From Isoetes taiwanensis (taxonomy: Eukaryota > Streptophyta > Lycopodiopsida > Isoetales > Isoetaceae): 64,000 nucleotides of DNA. The stretch is taken from NCBI GenBank assembly GCA_021234155.1, contig JAJEKV010000061.1, forward strand, positions 1,196,009-1,260,008, in the 5' to 3' direction. Position numbers and translations under genes: made by a program. The notes below the pieces were generated by a model. That model saw nothing but the letters and a program-made list of their open reading frames with translations. It had not been told where the DNA came from and made no database searches. Within the stretch, counting starts at the first letter, position 1. Each line of letters begins with the position of its first letter. Below are positions 23,247 to 34,888 of the stretch, piece by piece.

Positions 23247-24921
23247 TACGCCTCCTTAAAACATTTGCCTTGTTAGAATTTATGTCAATCATCGAATGAA
23301 CAGCAACATTGTTCTCATTCACAGGGATTTGAAACAACGAATGAGCAGTCTTCCCACCAGGATATAAGCGACCTGCCAATGCTGTGGTTGCACAAGTCAA
23401 TACAATCTTTTGACGTCCTCTAATCAGCAAACATATCGCATTTAGAAGAAAAGTTTTGCCAGTTCCTCCTTTTCCATAAATAAATAAAGGAGCTCTTATT
23501 CCAGGGTGTTGGGTGACTGCTGCAATCTGATCATACAAATAAGCCTGATCGCTATTCATTTTGTTACGCATGTCACGTGCCTCTTCCAAGTATTTGCTAT
23601 GTTCCCGATATTTCCGCAGTTCCTCTACTACCAAATCACAATGAATCGTAATAGCAGGCAACCCAAATGCAGTCACTGTCGTTCCATGTTGCAGCAGCAC
23701 GTTTTCCACACACATAAGTGCCTGTTGTATTGCAACACTTTCAGTTGAGTCAATAGAGAAGTCAAGCATCAACTCCATACGAAACTGATTCCACAGATCC
23801 ACAGCCGGAGCACCATCAAGAATCAAGAGTGCAAACAGGAAACGTAATTGTGCCGGTGTTCGAAGAGACGAAATAGCCTCTTGCATAGTCAATATTGGTT
23901 CTGTTGTATCGTGCAACAAACCCATAGCAGTAACAGTTTCTTGGTATGTATCATAACCATGTCCATTGTACACCTTTAGATCCTCCCAGGTCCTTGGCGA
24001 TGTATGAAGCAACAACTGGCGTAAATAGAAAAGTTCACCCTGACGTGGCATCACCAACCCTATTCTACAAACCAATTCCCTCTTCCTCCGCTTGCGGACT
24101 ATACATCTACTAATACCCGGCTTGGAGACTTCTAAATATTCACCACTGACAATGGTTTCTCTCTGCAGAGGGACAAACACATATTGTTCATAATAATCTA
24201 TGTACGTTAGATCTGCAAACTCTGCCTCATATGGCCGCAAGAAATACCGTTCAAGCAACGACACAGTATTCTGTCTTCTATATCGCACACGCCCTCGTGT
24301 TTCCAAATGAACCGGAAGACACTTTACACCTGGACACTTTTCTGATACATGATAGTTAAACAAACGCCACGCAGCCTCCGTAGACGATACATATCTTGCC
24401 GCCACATAATCATCCAACTCCGTACGATTTCCCGATTGAGACTTAATTCTATATTGCACTTTGTCATAACCCTTGTAGATGTAGGTATACAAATACATAA
24501 ACACTTGAACAGTGGCTGCTATGTCTACATTGATGTGACAATTAAGCTCTCTCAAGAGAAAAGGGGAATATGAAACAACATATACGTCCTCCTCATTACG
24601 TCTCCGATACTGAACATAACCTCTTGAGTCTACATAGGTTGCCTCACATATAGGCCGCGGATATTTCCAACTACATGAACCATCCTGCTGGCATCGAGAA
24701 GTGTGCCGATGGATCATATATTTTCGTACTAAGGAGGCAAGCTCCTCATCATGTGGTATCTCAGCTGAGATCAGACTATCTATCATTCGAATTGGTATCT
24801 CACGCTCAGTTTTCACAATCATATGTACATGGGGCAGTCCTCTCTTTTGAAATTCAACCACATGCATCATGTATGCAAGCGGTCCAAAATATGATCGCAC
24901 TAGCTTCTTCAAATGCTGCAA
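23230..24921 (-). pseudogene. Helitron Rep and helicase N-part (segment 4)
   Basis: This is the longest ORF in the window (563 codons). It carries the HUH motif LPHVHMIVKT, the Cys-rich RCQQDGSCSWKYPRPICEA, the candidate double-tyrosine DYVAARY (about 24,390-24,413), a linker (ERYFLRPYEAEFADLTYID..TYQETVTAMGLL) and then the Walker A motif YGKGGTGKT (about 23,453-23,480) with ATTALAGRLYPGGKTAHSLF. The frame is lost just before Walker B, where an indel gives RRRSDYLG. The adjacent ORF (22,953-23,246) resumes in another frame. The protein would nick the element's ends and unwind the transferred strand. The apparent start Met is internal; upstream coding is at 24,999-26,378. Confidence 0.9.
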
Positions 24922-24998
24922 ACGAGCATGGAAAACCCGAACAACTACGATCGGGATCTCGGCCCTTGATTTGCCACGGCACGAGCATCGCTTCTATT

Positions 24999-26378
24999 TC
25001 AAACTTCTTTGCGGTTTGTAGTCATTGTTATGAATAGCGTGGGGCGCCCTTTGGCTCTCGCTAATGCCAATGCATCTGCCATTTGGCCCGAACACCCGAC
25101 TTTGAACCAAGGAGCGATGATGGGAGCATATCTGAGACTCACGGATTCATCATCATCACCAAAATCATCACTCATATCTGCATTACCTCTGTTGTACCCA
25201 TTAGTTGCTAGGAAGTTTAACTTTTCTTCCTCATATCTAGAGTACATGTCAACTAAGTACTCACAAGTGAGACGACCTAGCAGCAGAAATCTCTTCTCAT
25301 GCAACAACCGTGATCTATACCATTCAATCTGTGAGAAAGATTGCTCATTAAAAGGAAACCAACCAGGCGTGCCATGCGGATAGAGCAATGGATACTGCAG
25401 AGGTTCATATTGAGAATCCAATATGCTGATATAAACCTGTCGGTCCTCATTATGAAGCCAGAACACACCAACCCTGGGGTTAAGTGTTACACTATTGTTT
25501 GCATGAATGATAGCAGCAACCTCATCCTCCACAACCGCACCATTCAATTTTAGCAAAGCGGTTTCTGCTCGCATGTCTTTCATCTGCCTTATGAGCCTAC
25601 AGTATGGATTTATATCTTGCAACACACCACCTACCTGCATCACCCATTGTGCTGGAAGCAACTGCGTATCAGCAGTTACAACCCTTTCACTCTGATCATA
25701 TATGTACCAATGCAAAGGCTGGTTTGGCCGCGTGATCGGCATCAATTGATGATAGGTTCGTCCCATTATGGCAACCGAAGATGGAGCTTCCAAACGAACA
25801 AACTGCCCTTCCACACACAATGCCGTGAAGCAAAAAAGACGGTTCAATTTTCGACTGTTCTTGCTGAAACCACTCTCTTCAAAAAGACGTCCCAGAATAG
25901 CAGGCACCTCAGGTAGCCTTGGAAGTATACGCTCACCATTCTTGCAACAGAACAACTCCGTCTCGCACTCCAGCAATACAGTCTGGCAAAATGCACACAC
26001 CTTGTTCCATAGAAATTGCCTATCAGAAGCACCTACGCAGTTTTCCATCCTCGAGAGTTGTCGACGCCAATGCTCTCCTGCCACCCTTGCTTCCGTCTCA
26101 TCTCCTCTTGCATCAACCGTCTCATCAGAAGTTCCTACGCGTGCACCATCCTCCCCATACCCTCCAGACACAACCGCACTACTAATCTCATCATGAGAAC
26201 CATTTAAATGCTGCGTAACTCGACGTGCATATTCTCTACTAGTTCGCCTCATCTCATCTCTACGCTCCTCAGACAGGCCAGCTCTCCACCTACGCTGATA
26301 TTCATTCCGCTTTAACCTTTTCCACTCCTCATCTGAATACGTTCGAGTTGGGTCTATTTCTATACACCGTCTTGGCAT
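24999..26378 (-). pseudogene. Helitron N-terminal region with zinc finger (segment 4)
   Basis: The 459-codon ORF begins MPRRCIEIDPTRTYSDEEWK and has a basic, Arg-rich first 60 residues. The Cys block CAFCQ..LFCCKNGERILPRLP follows, then SSVAIMGRTYHQL, HWYIYDQSERV, AAIIHANNSVTLNPRVGVFW, YPLLYPHGTPGWFPF and GRPTLFITMTTN. This is the Helitron_like_N domain leading into Rep. The frame is lost at TTNRKEV, where the family has TTNPxWPEI, and Rep resumes in the 24,921 ORF. The MPRR start fits a genuine N-terminus, because upstream sequence has stops in frame. Unlike segment 2, no AT-hook is seen. Confidence 0.85.
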
Positions 26379-27590
26379 CTAAACAATTTGCCCCTAGCAC
26401 CCACTTATTACACACCTCACTCAGCTGCTCCCATCGAAAACAGAAACACAAGCAAGAAGGAAATCAAATTACACACAATACAAAACAAAACCAAAACCCA
26501 GACAAAAGGCAATTCACATTACCAAAAGATTCACTTGCTACTAGAGAACTAAGAACATACCGACCACACACTTGATTGGAAGCCTCCATCACAATTCACC
26601 AACACGAACAAAGAAAACCTCACTGGAATCTGTAGTCAAACAAAACCAAGTTAACTCACAAATAATATATATCCTTCTACACTTGCAACAAATCCAAGAC
26701 ATTCGAACAAAATGGACTGTATGCATAGAAATGACAATTACAATAACAATGCAATTGCACCTACACTTCTTTCAATTTCCATCTCCTGTTTTGTTTATGA
26801 ACGTTAAAATACAGAGATCCCAAGCCAATGCTCATCCAATTATATATTTTCAGCAGACATTGGATTCCTTTCTGTGTTCATCTGCATATTTAGCATAGAT
26901 TTCTCTATTTATGGGATGCTTATGTGGACATGTATGACATCCAGTTCTTTAACATTAAGCTGTTTAATCAGCGAAATTGAATCTGCTCCAAGAACTGGAT
27001 CCCAAAGTTATAGCAATTAGAACAAAAATGTATTCACATTCTACACATGCGTGCAAATAAATCTAAGCCACAACATTCACCACCACTTCTTTCAATTTGC
27101 ATCCTTTAAAACGTTTCGGCAATCCCTTTCTTCAATCCTCACTCATTCATACCTTCAGGACCAAGATCTCTAACTTGCGCAGCTGCTATCCACACTACAC
27201 AGAAACAAAAACTCGCATTCATCATACTGACCTTATCCCACAGTCGCACTTCTAGAGCAGTCGCCAACTCCATTTCCACGTGTTCACGACACAGCAACAG
27301 CCGCAGCTCATAAAAACTCCGCATCTTCAATCCCTCTTCCCTTCCCGTAGGCCTCCTCGATCTCTTACCTCAAACCTATTTCATAGACCAACGTGGACAA
27401 TAATACCTTGAACAGTTGACCACTGGAAGTTGCCAAAATTAAATCTCTTAGGACCTATATGAACGAGGAATGCTTGAACCATGGAACCAAAATAACCACA
27501 CCCATCATTAAATGAATTTAGAAGAAATAAAATGAGAAAAGAACATATAGCATGGTGCCACCTCAAAATGCCATATTTTCACTAACTTTC
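26379..27590. other. 5' flank of segment 4, no recognised gene
   Basis: The region upstream of the Rep-helicase start is rich in short AC/AT stretches, with only short open frames. It may contain the promoter, but I cannot point to elements. Confidence 0.35.
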
Positions 27591-27599
27591 TATCAACAT

Positions 27600-27990
27600 C
27601 TTGCATTAAATGCTCAGATCCGACGGCCTTGATGAAAACCCCCAAATCAAATACCCAAATCCAACGTCACACATCAAAAGCCCCAAATAGATTAGGTGGC
27701 AACATCTGAGCTGTCAATCAAGCACGTTCAACGGCCCAGATGAATCCAAACCAGATCAAACTCCTAAATCCAAGGGCCTAGATCAAAAGCCCCAAATAAG
27801 GGGCCATTTATGGTGGCATTTAATATCATTAATTTTTTTATGGATGGCCTAGATCAAATCCCTAAATCCGATGGTCCAGACTAAAAGCCCCAAATTAGGG
27901 GGGTGCTTGGGGTGGTTTGGCATGTTTTCATCTCAACCGTTGATCTCAAAAAATGGACGGCTGCGACGGCGACACCAAAATCTCTACTTA
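27600..27990 (-). repeat. 5'-subterminal modules of segment 4
   Basis: Three or more divergent copies of a unit containing gatcaaa-agccccaaat and ccaaat-aggggg, each able to form a GCCCC/GGGGC stem, plus ggacggctgcgacgg. The same modules mark the right ends of segments 1 and 6. Confidence 0.7.
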
Positions 27991-28030
27991 TAAGGGGGTG
28001 CTTATATAATTGTATATATATAACTGATAA

Positions 28031-28180
<150 letters not shown>

Positions 28181-28685
28181 AGAAATTTAACACGTCCTAT
28201 GGTGCATGTTCCAACAGTGCAAGTTCCAATTTTAGCATTCCTTTATATTCTTCAACATTCTATGTACTATATTTAGCATTCATGAAGATTCCCTTAGATT
28301 CTCTTAGAATTTTCTATTTTGATTGAGGTGCTTACCCATGAGCATTTAGAACCTTTCAAAATAATCTATCTTGGATCTGTGCAACATTTCTAAGAGGCGT
28401 TTACCCTGAGCATCTAGAACATTTTTTTTTCAAGATTTATATTGTATACCTTTATGAAACATTTTAGAACATTCTATTGTGGCTCTTTGCAAAATCTTAA
28501 AAAAACTCTAAGATTTCATCAAGATCCTTGTAGATTCCCTTAGATATTATGAAGATTCCCTTAGATTCAACTAGATTTTAAGAGATTCCTTTAGACTTGT
28601 AAATATCTTCCTAGATTCTCTTATACTTTATGAGATTTCCTTAGATTCCCTTTAATTCTCCTGGATTCCCTTACATTCAACAAAT

Positions 28686-28713
28686 TTCTAGAACATTCTA
28701 GAACTTTCTGGAA
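28686..28713. promoter_or_regulatory. heat-shock-element-like array A
   Basis: Three TTCTAGAA / TTCTGGAA units are separated by exactly 2 nt, giving six alternating TTC and GAA half-sites in perfect HSF register (TTCnnGAAnnTTC). Function is inferred from the match only. Confidence 0.45.
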
Positions 28714-28883
28714 TATCCTGAAACTTTCAAAACATTCTAGAACTTTCTGGAAGTATTTCCCTATTTCCTTACATCTCCGAAGATTCCCTTACATTCTAGA
28801 ACTTATTAGAACAATTTGGAACTTTCTGGAAGGATTCTCTTAGATTCCCCCTAGATTCTCTTATATTCCAAAATATTTTAAAA

Positions 28884-28911
28884 TTCTAGAACTTTCTAGA
28901 ACATTCTAGAA
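28884..28911. promoter_or_regulatory. heat-shock-element-like array B
   Basis: Three perfect TTCTAGAA units with 2-nt spacers give six consecutive HSE half-sites. Further imperfect units follow to about 28,960. Confidence 0.45.
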
Positions 28912-29033
28912 GATTTTAGAACTTTCTAGAGCCTCCAGAACTTTCTTGAACTATCTAGAATGTTATATTCTATTTTATCTTAATTAGAATGTTACCTTTA
29001 AGTATATTTGAAGCATAAATTTTTTATAGAATT

Positions 29034-29110
29034 AATGCCTGGTCTAGTGGTTAGAATGGGGGGTTGGGGGGTTAATGACCAAGGTTCGAATCCCTCCAAT
29101 AACATAAAAA
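29034..29110 (+). repeat. tRNA-like pol III promoter (SINE head)
   Basis: A box TGGTCTAGTGG (29,041-29,051) and B box GGTTCGAATCC (29,084-29,094) both fit the consensus, with spacing normal for a tRNA gene. A short A-rich stretch (ataaaaaattttaaaa) follows. The acceptor stem does not pair, so it is a SINE head or degenerate tRNA, not a functional tRNA. Confidence 0.6.
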
Positions 29111-29159
29111 ATTTTAAAAGCCTTTCCTTAAGATTTGTTGAAAATAAGGCCCGAGCATG

Positions 29160-29395
29160 CAATGTGAGCCGTAGGATCTTGGACCAAGGATTATGATCAA
29201 TCTGGACCGTAGGATCATGTAGAATATATCTAAAGCAACGTGAGCCGTAGGATCTCGGACCGACGGTCAGGATCAGATCTACCTAGACCGTAGGATCGCT
29301 TACATATAATCGGTCACAAACTCCCAAGCCATCTGGGCCGTAGGATACGTCCCAAAGCCATGTGAGCCGTCGGATCTTGGATCAACGGCCGGATT
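29160..29395. repeat. CCGTAGGATC tandem repeats
   Basis: About six divergent copies of gtgagccgtaggatctcgga / ctggaccgtaggatc. They lie at the 5'-subterminal position of segment 5, equivalent to the GCCCCAAAT modules of other segments. Confidence 0.75.
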
Positions 29396-29428
29396 CAGGA
29401 GGACAAACATAAGAACATATATATGTTA

Positions 29429-29603
<175 letters not shown>

Positions 29604-29617
29604 TACAAGTCTTTGTA
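29604..29617 (-). other. terminal palindrome of segment 6
   Basis: TACAAGTCTTTGTA, stem TACAA/TTGTA, at the 3' end in helicase orientation. Confidence 0.65.
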
Positions 29618-29619
29618 CT

Positions 29620-31170
29620 ATGAGTAATTGTACAATCAATGATAGTCAGAGAACGATCTTCGCATAATAATTTCAGCGAAAAATGTGGTTAATTCATCCT
29701 CAAATTGATCAGCATAATGTCCCTATTTAGGAAAGCACAAATCCTTCTTATTTGGTTTTCTCCCCACATATACAATTCCACTTTCTCTCTCCCAACGGTT
29801 GTAGTTTTATATGTGTTTTAGATGCCTACCGAATTAAATATATCCAATGACAATCCCCAAGTATCCAGTATCAAGAAATTATGGTGCAACTTTTAAGCTA
29901 TCCTTACTCTATGATGTGAATATCATGTTCAAGCAAAACTATGATAGAATTAGCCCCTTCCCATTCCAATAAAAAAAAAGGAAGGAAGAAGAGACGCCTA
30001 CCATGATGGATTGCTTCTTACATCAATCAAGTTCAACATCAACCAAATAACGAGCTTCTTTTAAAAGTAGTAGCATGCATGAGAAACATTTGTACAAATA
30101 TCTTAGCAAGATAGAAGTAAAAGTCACTCCATTCAGCAAGGTTAAATTAAAAAGGCAAGCTAAAATTTGAATTAAACGGGAAAAGTCGAGCTATAGCCGA
30201 AGAAGCCAAAGTCAAAAATAGTATTTGATGCATGTGTTAAGTCAAGAAAATACATGATAACAACATCCATGCAACCTACCAAGTAGTTCCACAATGTCTA
30301 ATACTGCGCAAAGGCCATGTTTTCTTACATGGTCATATTTAAACAAATTCAAGTGTTGCGCATTTACTTAGTCTTCAATTGCTACCATTTGTTAGCATTC
30401 TAAATTAATTCAAGTGTTGCAATTGAATCCGAAACCCAAAAGGCAATAGTGGTTGCAACTTTGCATTGCCACTAAAATCAAGACCCAAGAAACAATAGTG
30501 ATATATTATTGAAATCGTTTGCAACAAAAGTTCAATTCCAACCTGCTTATGATTTTTCCTCATTAGTTTTGAAGTGAAGTGCTTAGCTTAGTTTTTCATT
30601 GCTAGTGGCAGTCAATCTGCCTGTGACTCATTCAAAGGGTAAGGTCTTCACATGTGCGCCCACTGCACATGCAACAACATGAAAAGGATATCATACAATT
30701 ACGCCATTCCTGTGGGGCCGTGTAGGCAACACCTCTTGAGTGCGTATTGGCAAACATGTTTGAGGTGTTTATTCACACTACTTGACCACACTAGTTCACA
30801 CTAGTTATGCTTATTCATGGTGACTTAGTAAATGGATGTTAGAAATGGATGCTAGAACCTGAAAGACTTGCATAACATTTTAGATTATATGTTGTGTGTT
30901 TCTGCATGATTTCAGCATGTGTCTTAGGCATGATGTTCAGTAAATTAAAGCATGTGTGGTCCAAAGCATTGTGGAGTTCTAAGCCCGCCTGTTCAACTAA
31001 TAAATTTGTGGTGTCTTAATCGATAAATTATTAACATGTTGCTTTACTTTTATGCAATGTTGGAAGGAGAAATGCATAAATATCGTATCGCTATATAAGG
31101 ACAATGCAGATATAGACAAACCTAAATGCATGGATTTGCAAGAAACGAATGCATGGATTTGCAAGAAACA
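29620..31170. other. 3' part of segment 6, no recognised gene
   Basis: Low-complexity AT-rich DNA with short frames only. Nothing recognised. Confidence 0.35.
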
Positions 31171-31175
31171 ACAAG

Positions 31176-31869
31176 TTATAGCCATGAGTAAATGAATGCA
31201 ATAACAAAGCATTTTTGTACACCACCACTACATTCTGCATCTGAATTGTAAATGTGTAGAGCACCTATTTTCCTGGCAGCTAAATTAACATGATGAAGAG
31301 GCACAGGTTCAAGACTATTGACATCCCAAAGGCTTGTCGCCTCCTCTTCTGCAACAACTGGCTTTTCTTTATTTCTCCATTGCAGTAGAGAACTGAAACC
31401 CATTTGCGTCACTCATGTTATATCGTATAAAGAGATAACTTTGAGACCACTGCCCCCAGATGCCAAAAGTGGACCACATGCTATACCACCAGAGAGGGCA
31501 ATCACCAGCACTGGTCCTCCTTGCCGACCCACCTGAAGACATTGACTCGGCTTTTATAGAAAAATTACTACTAGACAAACTGCCGCAAGACATTCCATCA
31601 AGAGATAATCTATCTTTTGAGGACAATGTGCCTTCTAGGCTAGTTAGTGTAGCAGGCCATGACTGAGACTCCGAATGGTAAGCGGCTATAGATTTATCAT
31701 AAAAGTTCCAAGAACAGAAGGCAGGATCAAGGGCGCTTCCTGCAGAAGTAGCGACAACATACTTGGTTGAACATCCATCTGTGCCAGCAGCCCTGATCAG
31801 CCAACAGTCTTGCCATACATTAGCAGAGAGTCCATCAGGACCTTTATATTGTGTCTTCTCCTGCAGCAC
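31176..31869 (-). pseudogene. fragment of a plant transducin/WD40 protein (At4g14310-like)
   Basis: The minus strand reads GPDGLSANVWQDCWLIRAAG, YVVATSAGSALDPAFCSWNF, then after a frameshift CGPLLASGGSGLKVISLYDI, and (31,412-31,176) LLQWRNKEKPVVAEEEATSL, WDVNSLEP and AARKIGALHIYNSDAECSGG. This order of blocks is that of the conserved plant WD40 protein represented by At4g14310, whose role I do not know. A 1-nt frameshift near 31,480 and an in-frame stop before VTQMGFSS disable it. Only the middle of the protein is present. Confidence 0.7.
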
Positions 31870-31969
31870 AATAGAGGTTTATGATGCAACGGATTGTTTG
31901 CTCCAGTGTTACAAATGGCGGCATTCTGAAAACAGGCCTCAGTTTCTTCAACCATTATTGGAACTCACA

Positions 31970-32870
31970 TGAAACACTTTGGCATTAAACAATTGTCAAA
32001 TGAATCCACCACACTGGAAAAATGTGTTCCATCTGCACCTGTTTCAATGGCATCTTTGGCTGCCTTTTTGCTGGTGGTTGTTTTTTTGTCAGCAAATTGT
32101 TGTGGTTTCACTTCTTTTGAAACATTTGACAGCATAAATGGAGTGTCACTAGGAACCTACAGATAACCAACACCAAATTAAGCCCTGAACTATGAAGCTA
32201 GTAGAAGTAAACCAGAATGGCTAATTAGAATGAAATTCCACAAATTAAGCCCTGAACTATGAAGCTAGTAGAAGTAGACCAGAATGGCTAATTAGAATGA
32301 AATTCCACTCCATCGGTACCTAGACATAAGCACAAGTGCACAAAGACATATAATACTTTGCGATAAATTTTCATTGCCTATATGAAAAAGACTCGTGAAT
32401 ACTTACATAATTTTCCAAGCTAGACTCCAAATTCACCAAGGGAACACCCAGGCTATCAAACAAATACATCCTATATTTATCTCGGACCTCCTCATCTGTT
32501 TATACGCACTGTTCATACTGTGTCAGCCTAAAAAGTTGTTAAAGAAAAAAGCTTGATGCATGTACCTCGTCGTCGTCGTCATTGTCATATAAGCATCGCC
32601 TCAGCAAGACCAAAATTTGTGGCTGCCAAAGCATTGGGAGTACAGTGGTAAAACGTCTCCAGACAAACCAACATAAACAAAAATGACAACGATTTCCACA
32701 TCCTCAATGACAACACATAAAAATCCAAGTTTTGCAAGGCCACTAACAGCACCAGCTCTAACTGTTGCATTTTCTAGTATAACACGATTACACACATAGC
32801 ATATAAACTTATTGGGATCAGATGTCTTTGGACCTTCTATGCAGCACTCTGCTGTTTTGCACACCGGCAC
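31970..32870 (-). pseudogene. coatomer subunit gamma fragment with introns
   Basis: Four exon pieces read in order on the minus strand. They are: [32 protein letters not shown] (32,870-32,725); [17 protein letters not shown] ending at GTACAT (about 32,620-32,567); EVRDKYRMYLFDSLGVPLVN..SSLENY ending at GTAAG (about 32,500-32,408); and VPSDTPFMLSNVSKEVKPQQ after CTGTAG (32,158-31,973). This is the end of the adaptin-like trunk and hinge of COPI gamma, which coats Golgi vesicles. Part of the VRDRATLYL-type segment has been lost within the third piece. The real protein is about 880 residues; only about 150 are represented. Confidence 0.85.
32174..32307. repeat. 67-bp tandem duplication in a coatomer intron
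   Basis: Two copies of a 67-bp unit start at 32,174 and 32,241 (caaattaagccctgaactat...), with one visible mismatch. They lie between the third and fourth coatomer-gamma exons. Confidence 0.95.
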
Positions 32871-33299
32871 ATTGGGTTCTAATCCCCAAAGTTACAACAT
32901 GAACAAAATTTATGCACAACTGGCATATTCATGGCATATTACACAGCTAGAAATACAAATTGTGGGAGTCATTGTGGTCTCCTCAACCACCATACCATTA
33001 GGAGCAAATATGGCAATAAGTAGTGGCATATATGATTTATGATTCATGACAACTCTATATACATGAGAAGGAACAAACAGAAACCCTTGTATCATGCAGT
33101 AAGATTGCATATTCTATAGACATTGGATCATTCCTGAATCCCACGGCAAAGGCACAGATCAAAGAGGAAACAATAACTTGGCACCAAACACTTGAAATGC
33201 TAGAAGACATGGAGCGATCAAAGAGCAAACAACAATTTGACATCATTAGCAAGAAAAACTCGGAATAAAAAAGAAACTGATGCATCTTTACTAACTTAC

Positions 33300-33380
33300 C
33301 ATCCTGTGGAATAAGGGGATAGTCAGAAGCGCTCAAATTGATAAACCAGTCCCAATTCTCACTTTGACGAAGCAAAATTG
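33300..33380 (-). pseudogene. GlcAT14-type glucuronosyltransferase exon (fragment)
   Basis: The minus strand reads LLRQSENWDWFINLSASDYP then LIPQDG and runs into a GTAAGT donor (33,299-33,298). NWDWFINLSASDYPL is a signature of plant GT14 (core-2/I-branching, DUF266) enzymes such as the GlcAT14 group, which add glucuronic acid to arabinogalactan proteins in the Golgi. Only this exon end is present. It lies about 430 bp upstream of the coatomer piece, same strand. Confidence 0.8.
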
Positions 33381-34128
33381 GAGCAGCATGAATTCACGAA
33401 ACCTCCTATGTGAAGCAATATTTCTGTAAAAATAAACAGATCAAACATATTTCTGTAAATATTTCTGAAGCAAGATCAAAGAGCTTCCAATCCAAGAAAT
33501 GGAGATGTAACCACAAAATTTGGCAGTGCTAAGAACTAAACTTTCAATGTTACTGGAAAAACCATAGACCAAGTCATGTGCTACTAGACAATTCATAAAG
33601 GATTTTGCTCCACAAAATTATCCACTTCCAAATCTGGCTAATGGCAAATTCACAATCGACATTCCAAATAAAAGTAACAAAAGTCACAAAATCTCCCAAT
33701 AAAGCCATGTTTCTGCAAAATTAACAAACTTGGAAACCAGTTCAAGGGTGTATCAACAGAAAGTAACAGGCCTGGAAACCTGTCAAAGTGGAGCACGTTG
33801 CAGATGGTAGATCAAAAATAAAATGGTTTTCTACTGCAGAGATGACCATGCCAGCATGAAAATGAAACTATGTAAATACCGTGGGAAACTACCAGCTACT
33901 CAAATATGTGAATCATAATCAAATACCAACTAAAAGATCTTGGCAAATGACAGTGCAATAGACACGTATTCAAAAACATGTGCATAAACCTCTCATAAAC
34001 TGCTTCTGTAAGAGAACCTAATAGATCAAGACTTGGATGTCCTTGAAGTTTACAATAGCACCATAACCTCAAGCTAAATTGAAATCCTCGAAATGAGAAG
34101 AAAGCTAGCCATGATTCACGGAGAAGCT

Positions 34129-34400
34129 TCAAAACGATGAAGTAAGAGGAGAATTAAAACCTGACACATATAGAAGCGTCCGCTGCATAAACATTGTAGC
34201 TGCAAATGCGAAGGAACCAAGCCGTTGGACACATGCTCCATATCCATAGCCGACAGGATTCTGCAATGCCATGGCATCTGGCAAGATAGAAACATCAGGC
34301 AAGATAAGATTATTTCGAAAAAGTTTCTCCGCCTTTGCAGAGCCACAAACATCCATTTCGAATTTCCTGTTCAGCATGTCGCTGCAGCCCTGTTCAGCAC
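34129..34400 (-). pseudogene. unrecognised captured exon
   Basis: An open frame reads CSDMLNRKFEMDVCGSAKAE..PDVSILPDAMALQNPVGYG..ACVQRLG. Its amino-acid composition looks like real protein, and it lies between the ARF-GAP and GlcAT14 pieces. I do not recognise the family. Confidence 0.3.
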
Positions 34401-34466
34401 AAAGCGTATATGGAAATCGTTAATATCCCTGAAGGAAGTAAACTGGGCAATCAAAGATATACCTAC

Positions 34467-34622
34467 CTAGTCAACAGCAGTTTGGCGGAAATTTTCCCGT
34501 AAAGAATGACATAGTGGAATGGCGTCCGACCGTGTGCATTATGTACGTCCAGCTTTGCCCCAAACTGAAGCAATAGTTCAACCATGACCAAATCGCCAGT
34601 TTTGCACGCATTATGCAACAAA
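34467..34622 (-). pseudogene. ankyrin-repeat exon of an AGD-type ARF-GAP (fragment)
   Basis: From a TGCAG acceptor the minus strand reads LLHNACKTGDLVMVELLLQF, GAKLDVHNAHGRTPFHYVIL, YGKISAKLLLTR and ends at a GTAGGT donor. These are two ankyrin repeats of the kind found at the C-terminus of plant ACAP-type ARF GTPase-activating proteins (AGD1-4), where they follow BAR, PH and ArfGAP domains and act in vesicle traffic. The exon itself is open and precisely bounded by splice signals. The rest of the gene is absent. Confidence 0.7.
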
Positions 34623-34888
34623 CTGCACTAAAAATCAAGCAAGAATCAAAGAAAAGAATAGAAAAAGGATAATCGTCCCAAACAATCGAATTCAAGAATC
34701 TGAAAAAACACAGAGCAGCTATGGCAGATTCTAAGGTCAACGTACAACTTGCCTGGCTTTTAAGCTTCAGAGGGAAAAAAATTTGGACAAGCCTTCCGTA
34801 GCACAAATTGCAGAAAATACTTGCATATTTTTTGTCCAATCGAGATTAAATCGAGCCAACATGTCTTTCGAGCATAATTCCTCTTGTC

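Larger units (their letters stand above)
18077..28020 (-). mobile_element. Segment 4: 9.9-kb Helitron-like element, formerly autonomous
   Basis: This is the reference copy of the family. Left end TACAAGTTTTTGTACTATC is identical to segment 1 over 19 bp, with a further 60 bp highly similar. The right end ATATAATTGTATATATA is shared with segments 1 and 6. It carries a nearly full Rep-helicase on the minus strand (22,283-26,378), so the palindromic left end is its 3' end. Inverted TATATACAA/TTGTATATA at the two ends plus a hairpin at one end is reminiscent of non-canonical (Helentron/HINE-like) Helitrons. Canonical TC..CTRR termini are not evident. Confidence 0.7.
28240..28975. repeat. AGATTC / TTCTAGAAC minisatellite
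   Basis: Imperfect short repeats change from an AGATTCCCTTAGATTC type on the left to a 10-bp TTCTAGAACW type on the right (28,684-28,960). Confidence 0.9.

Noticed and set aside
23506-26575. Plus-strand open frames over the segment 4 Rep-helicase
   Set aside because: Antisense shadows of a recognised coding region.
29041-29094. Functional tRNA gene
   Set aside because: A and B boxes fit, but acceptor and anticodon stems do not pair, so only a SINE/tRNA-like promoter is claimed.
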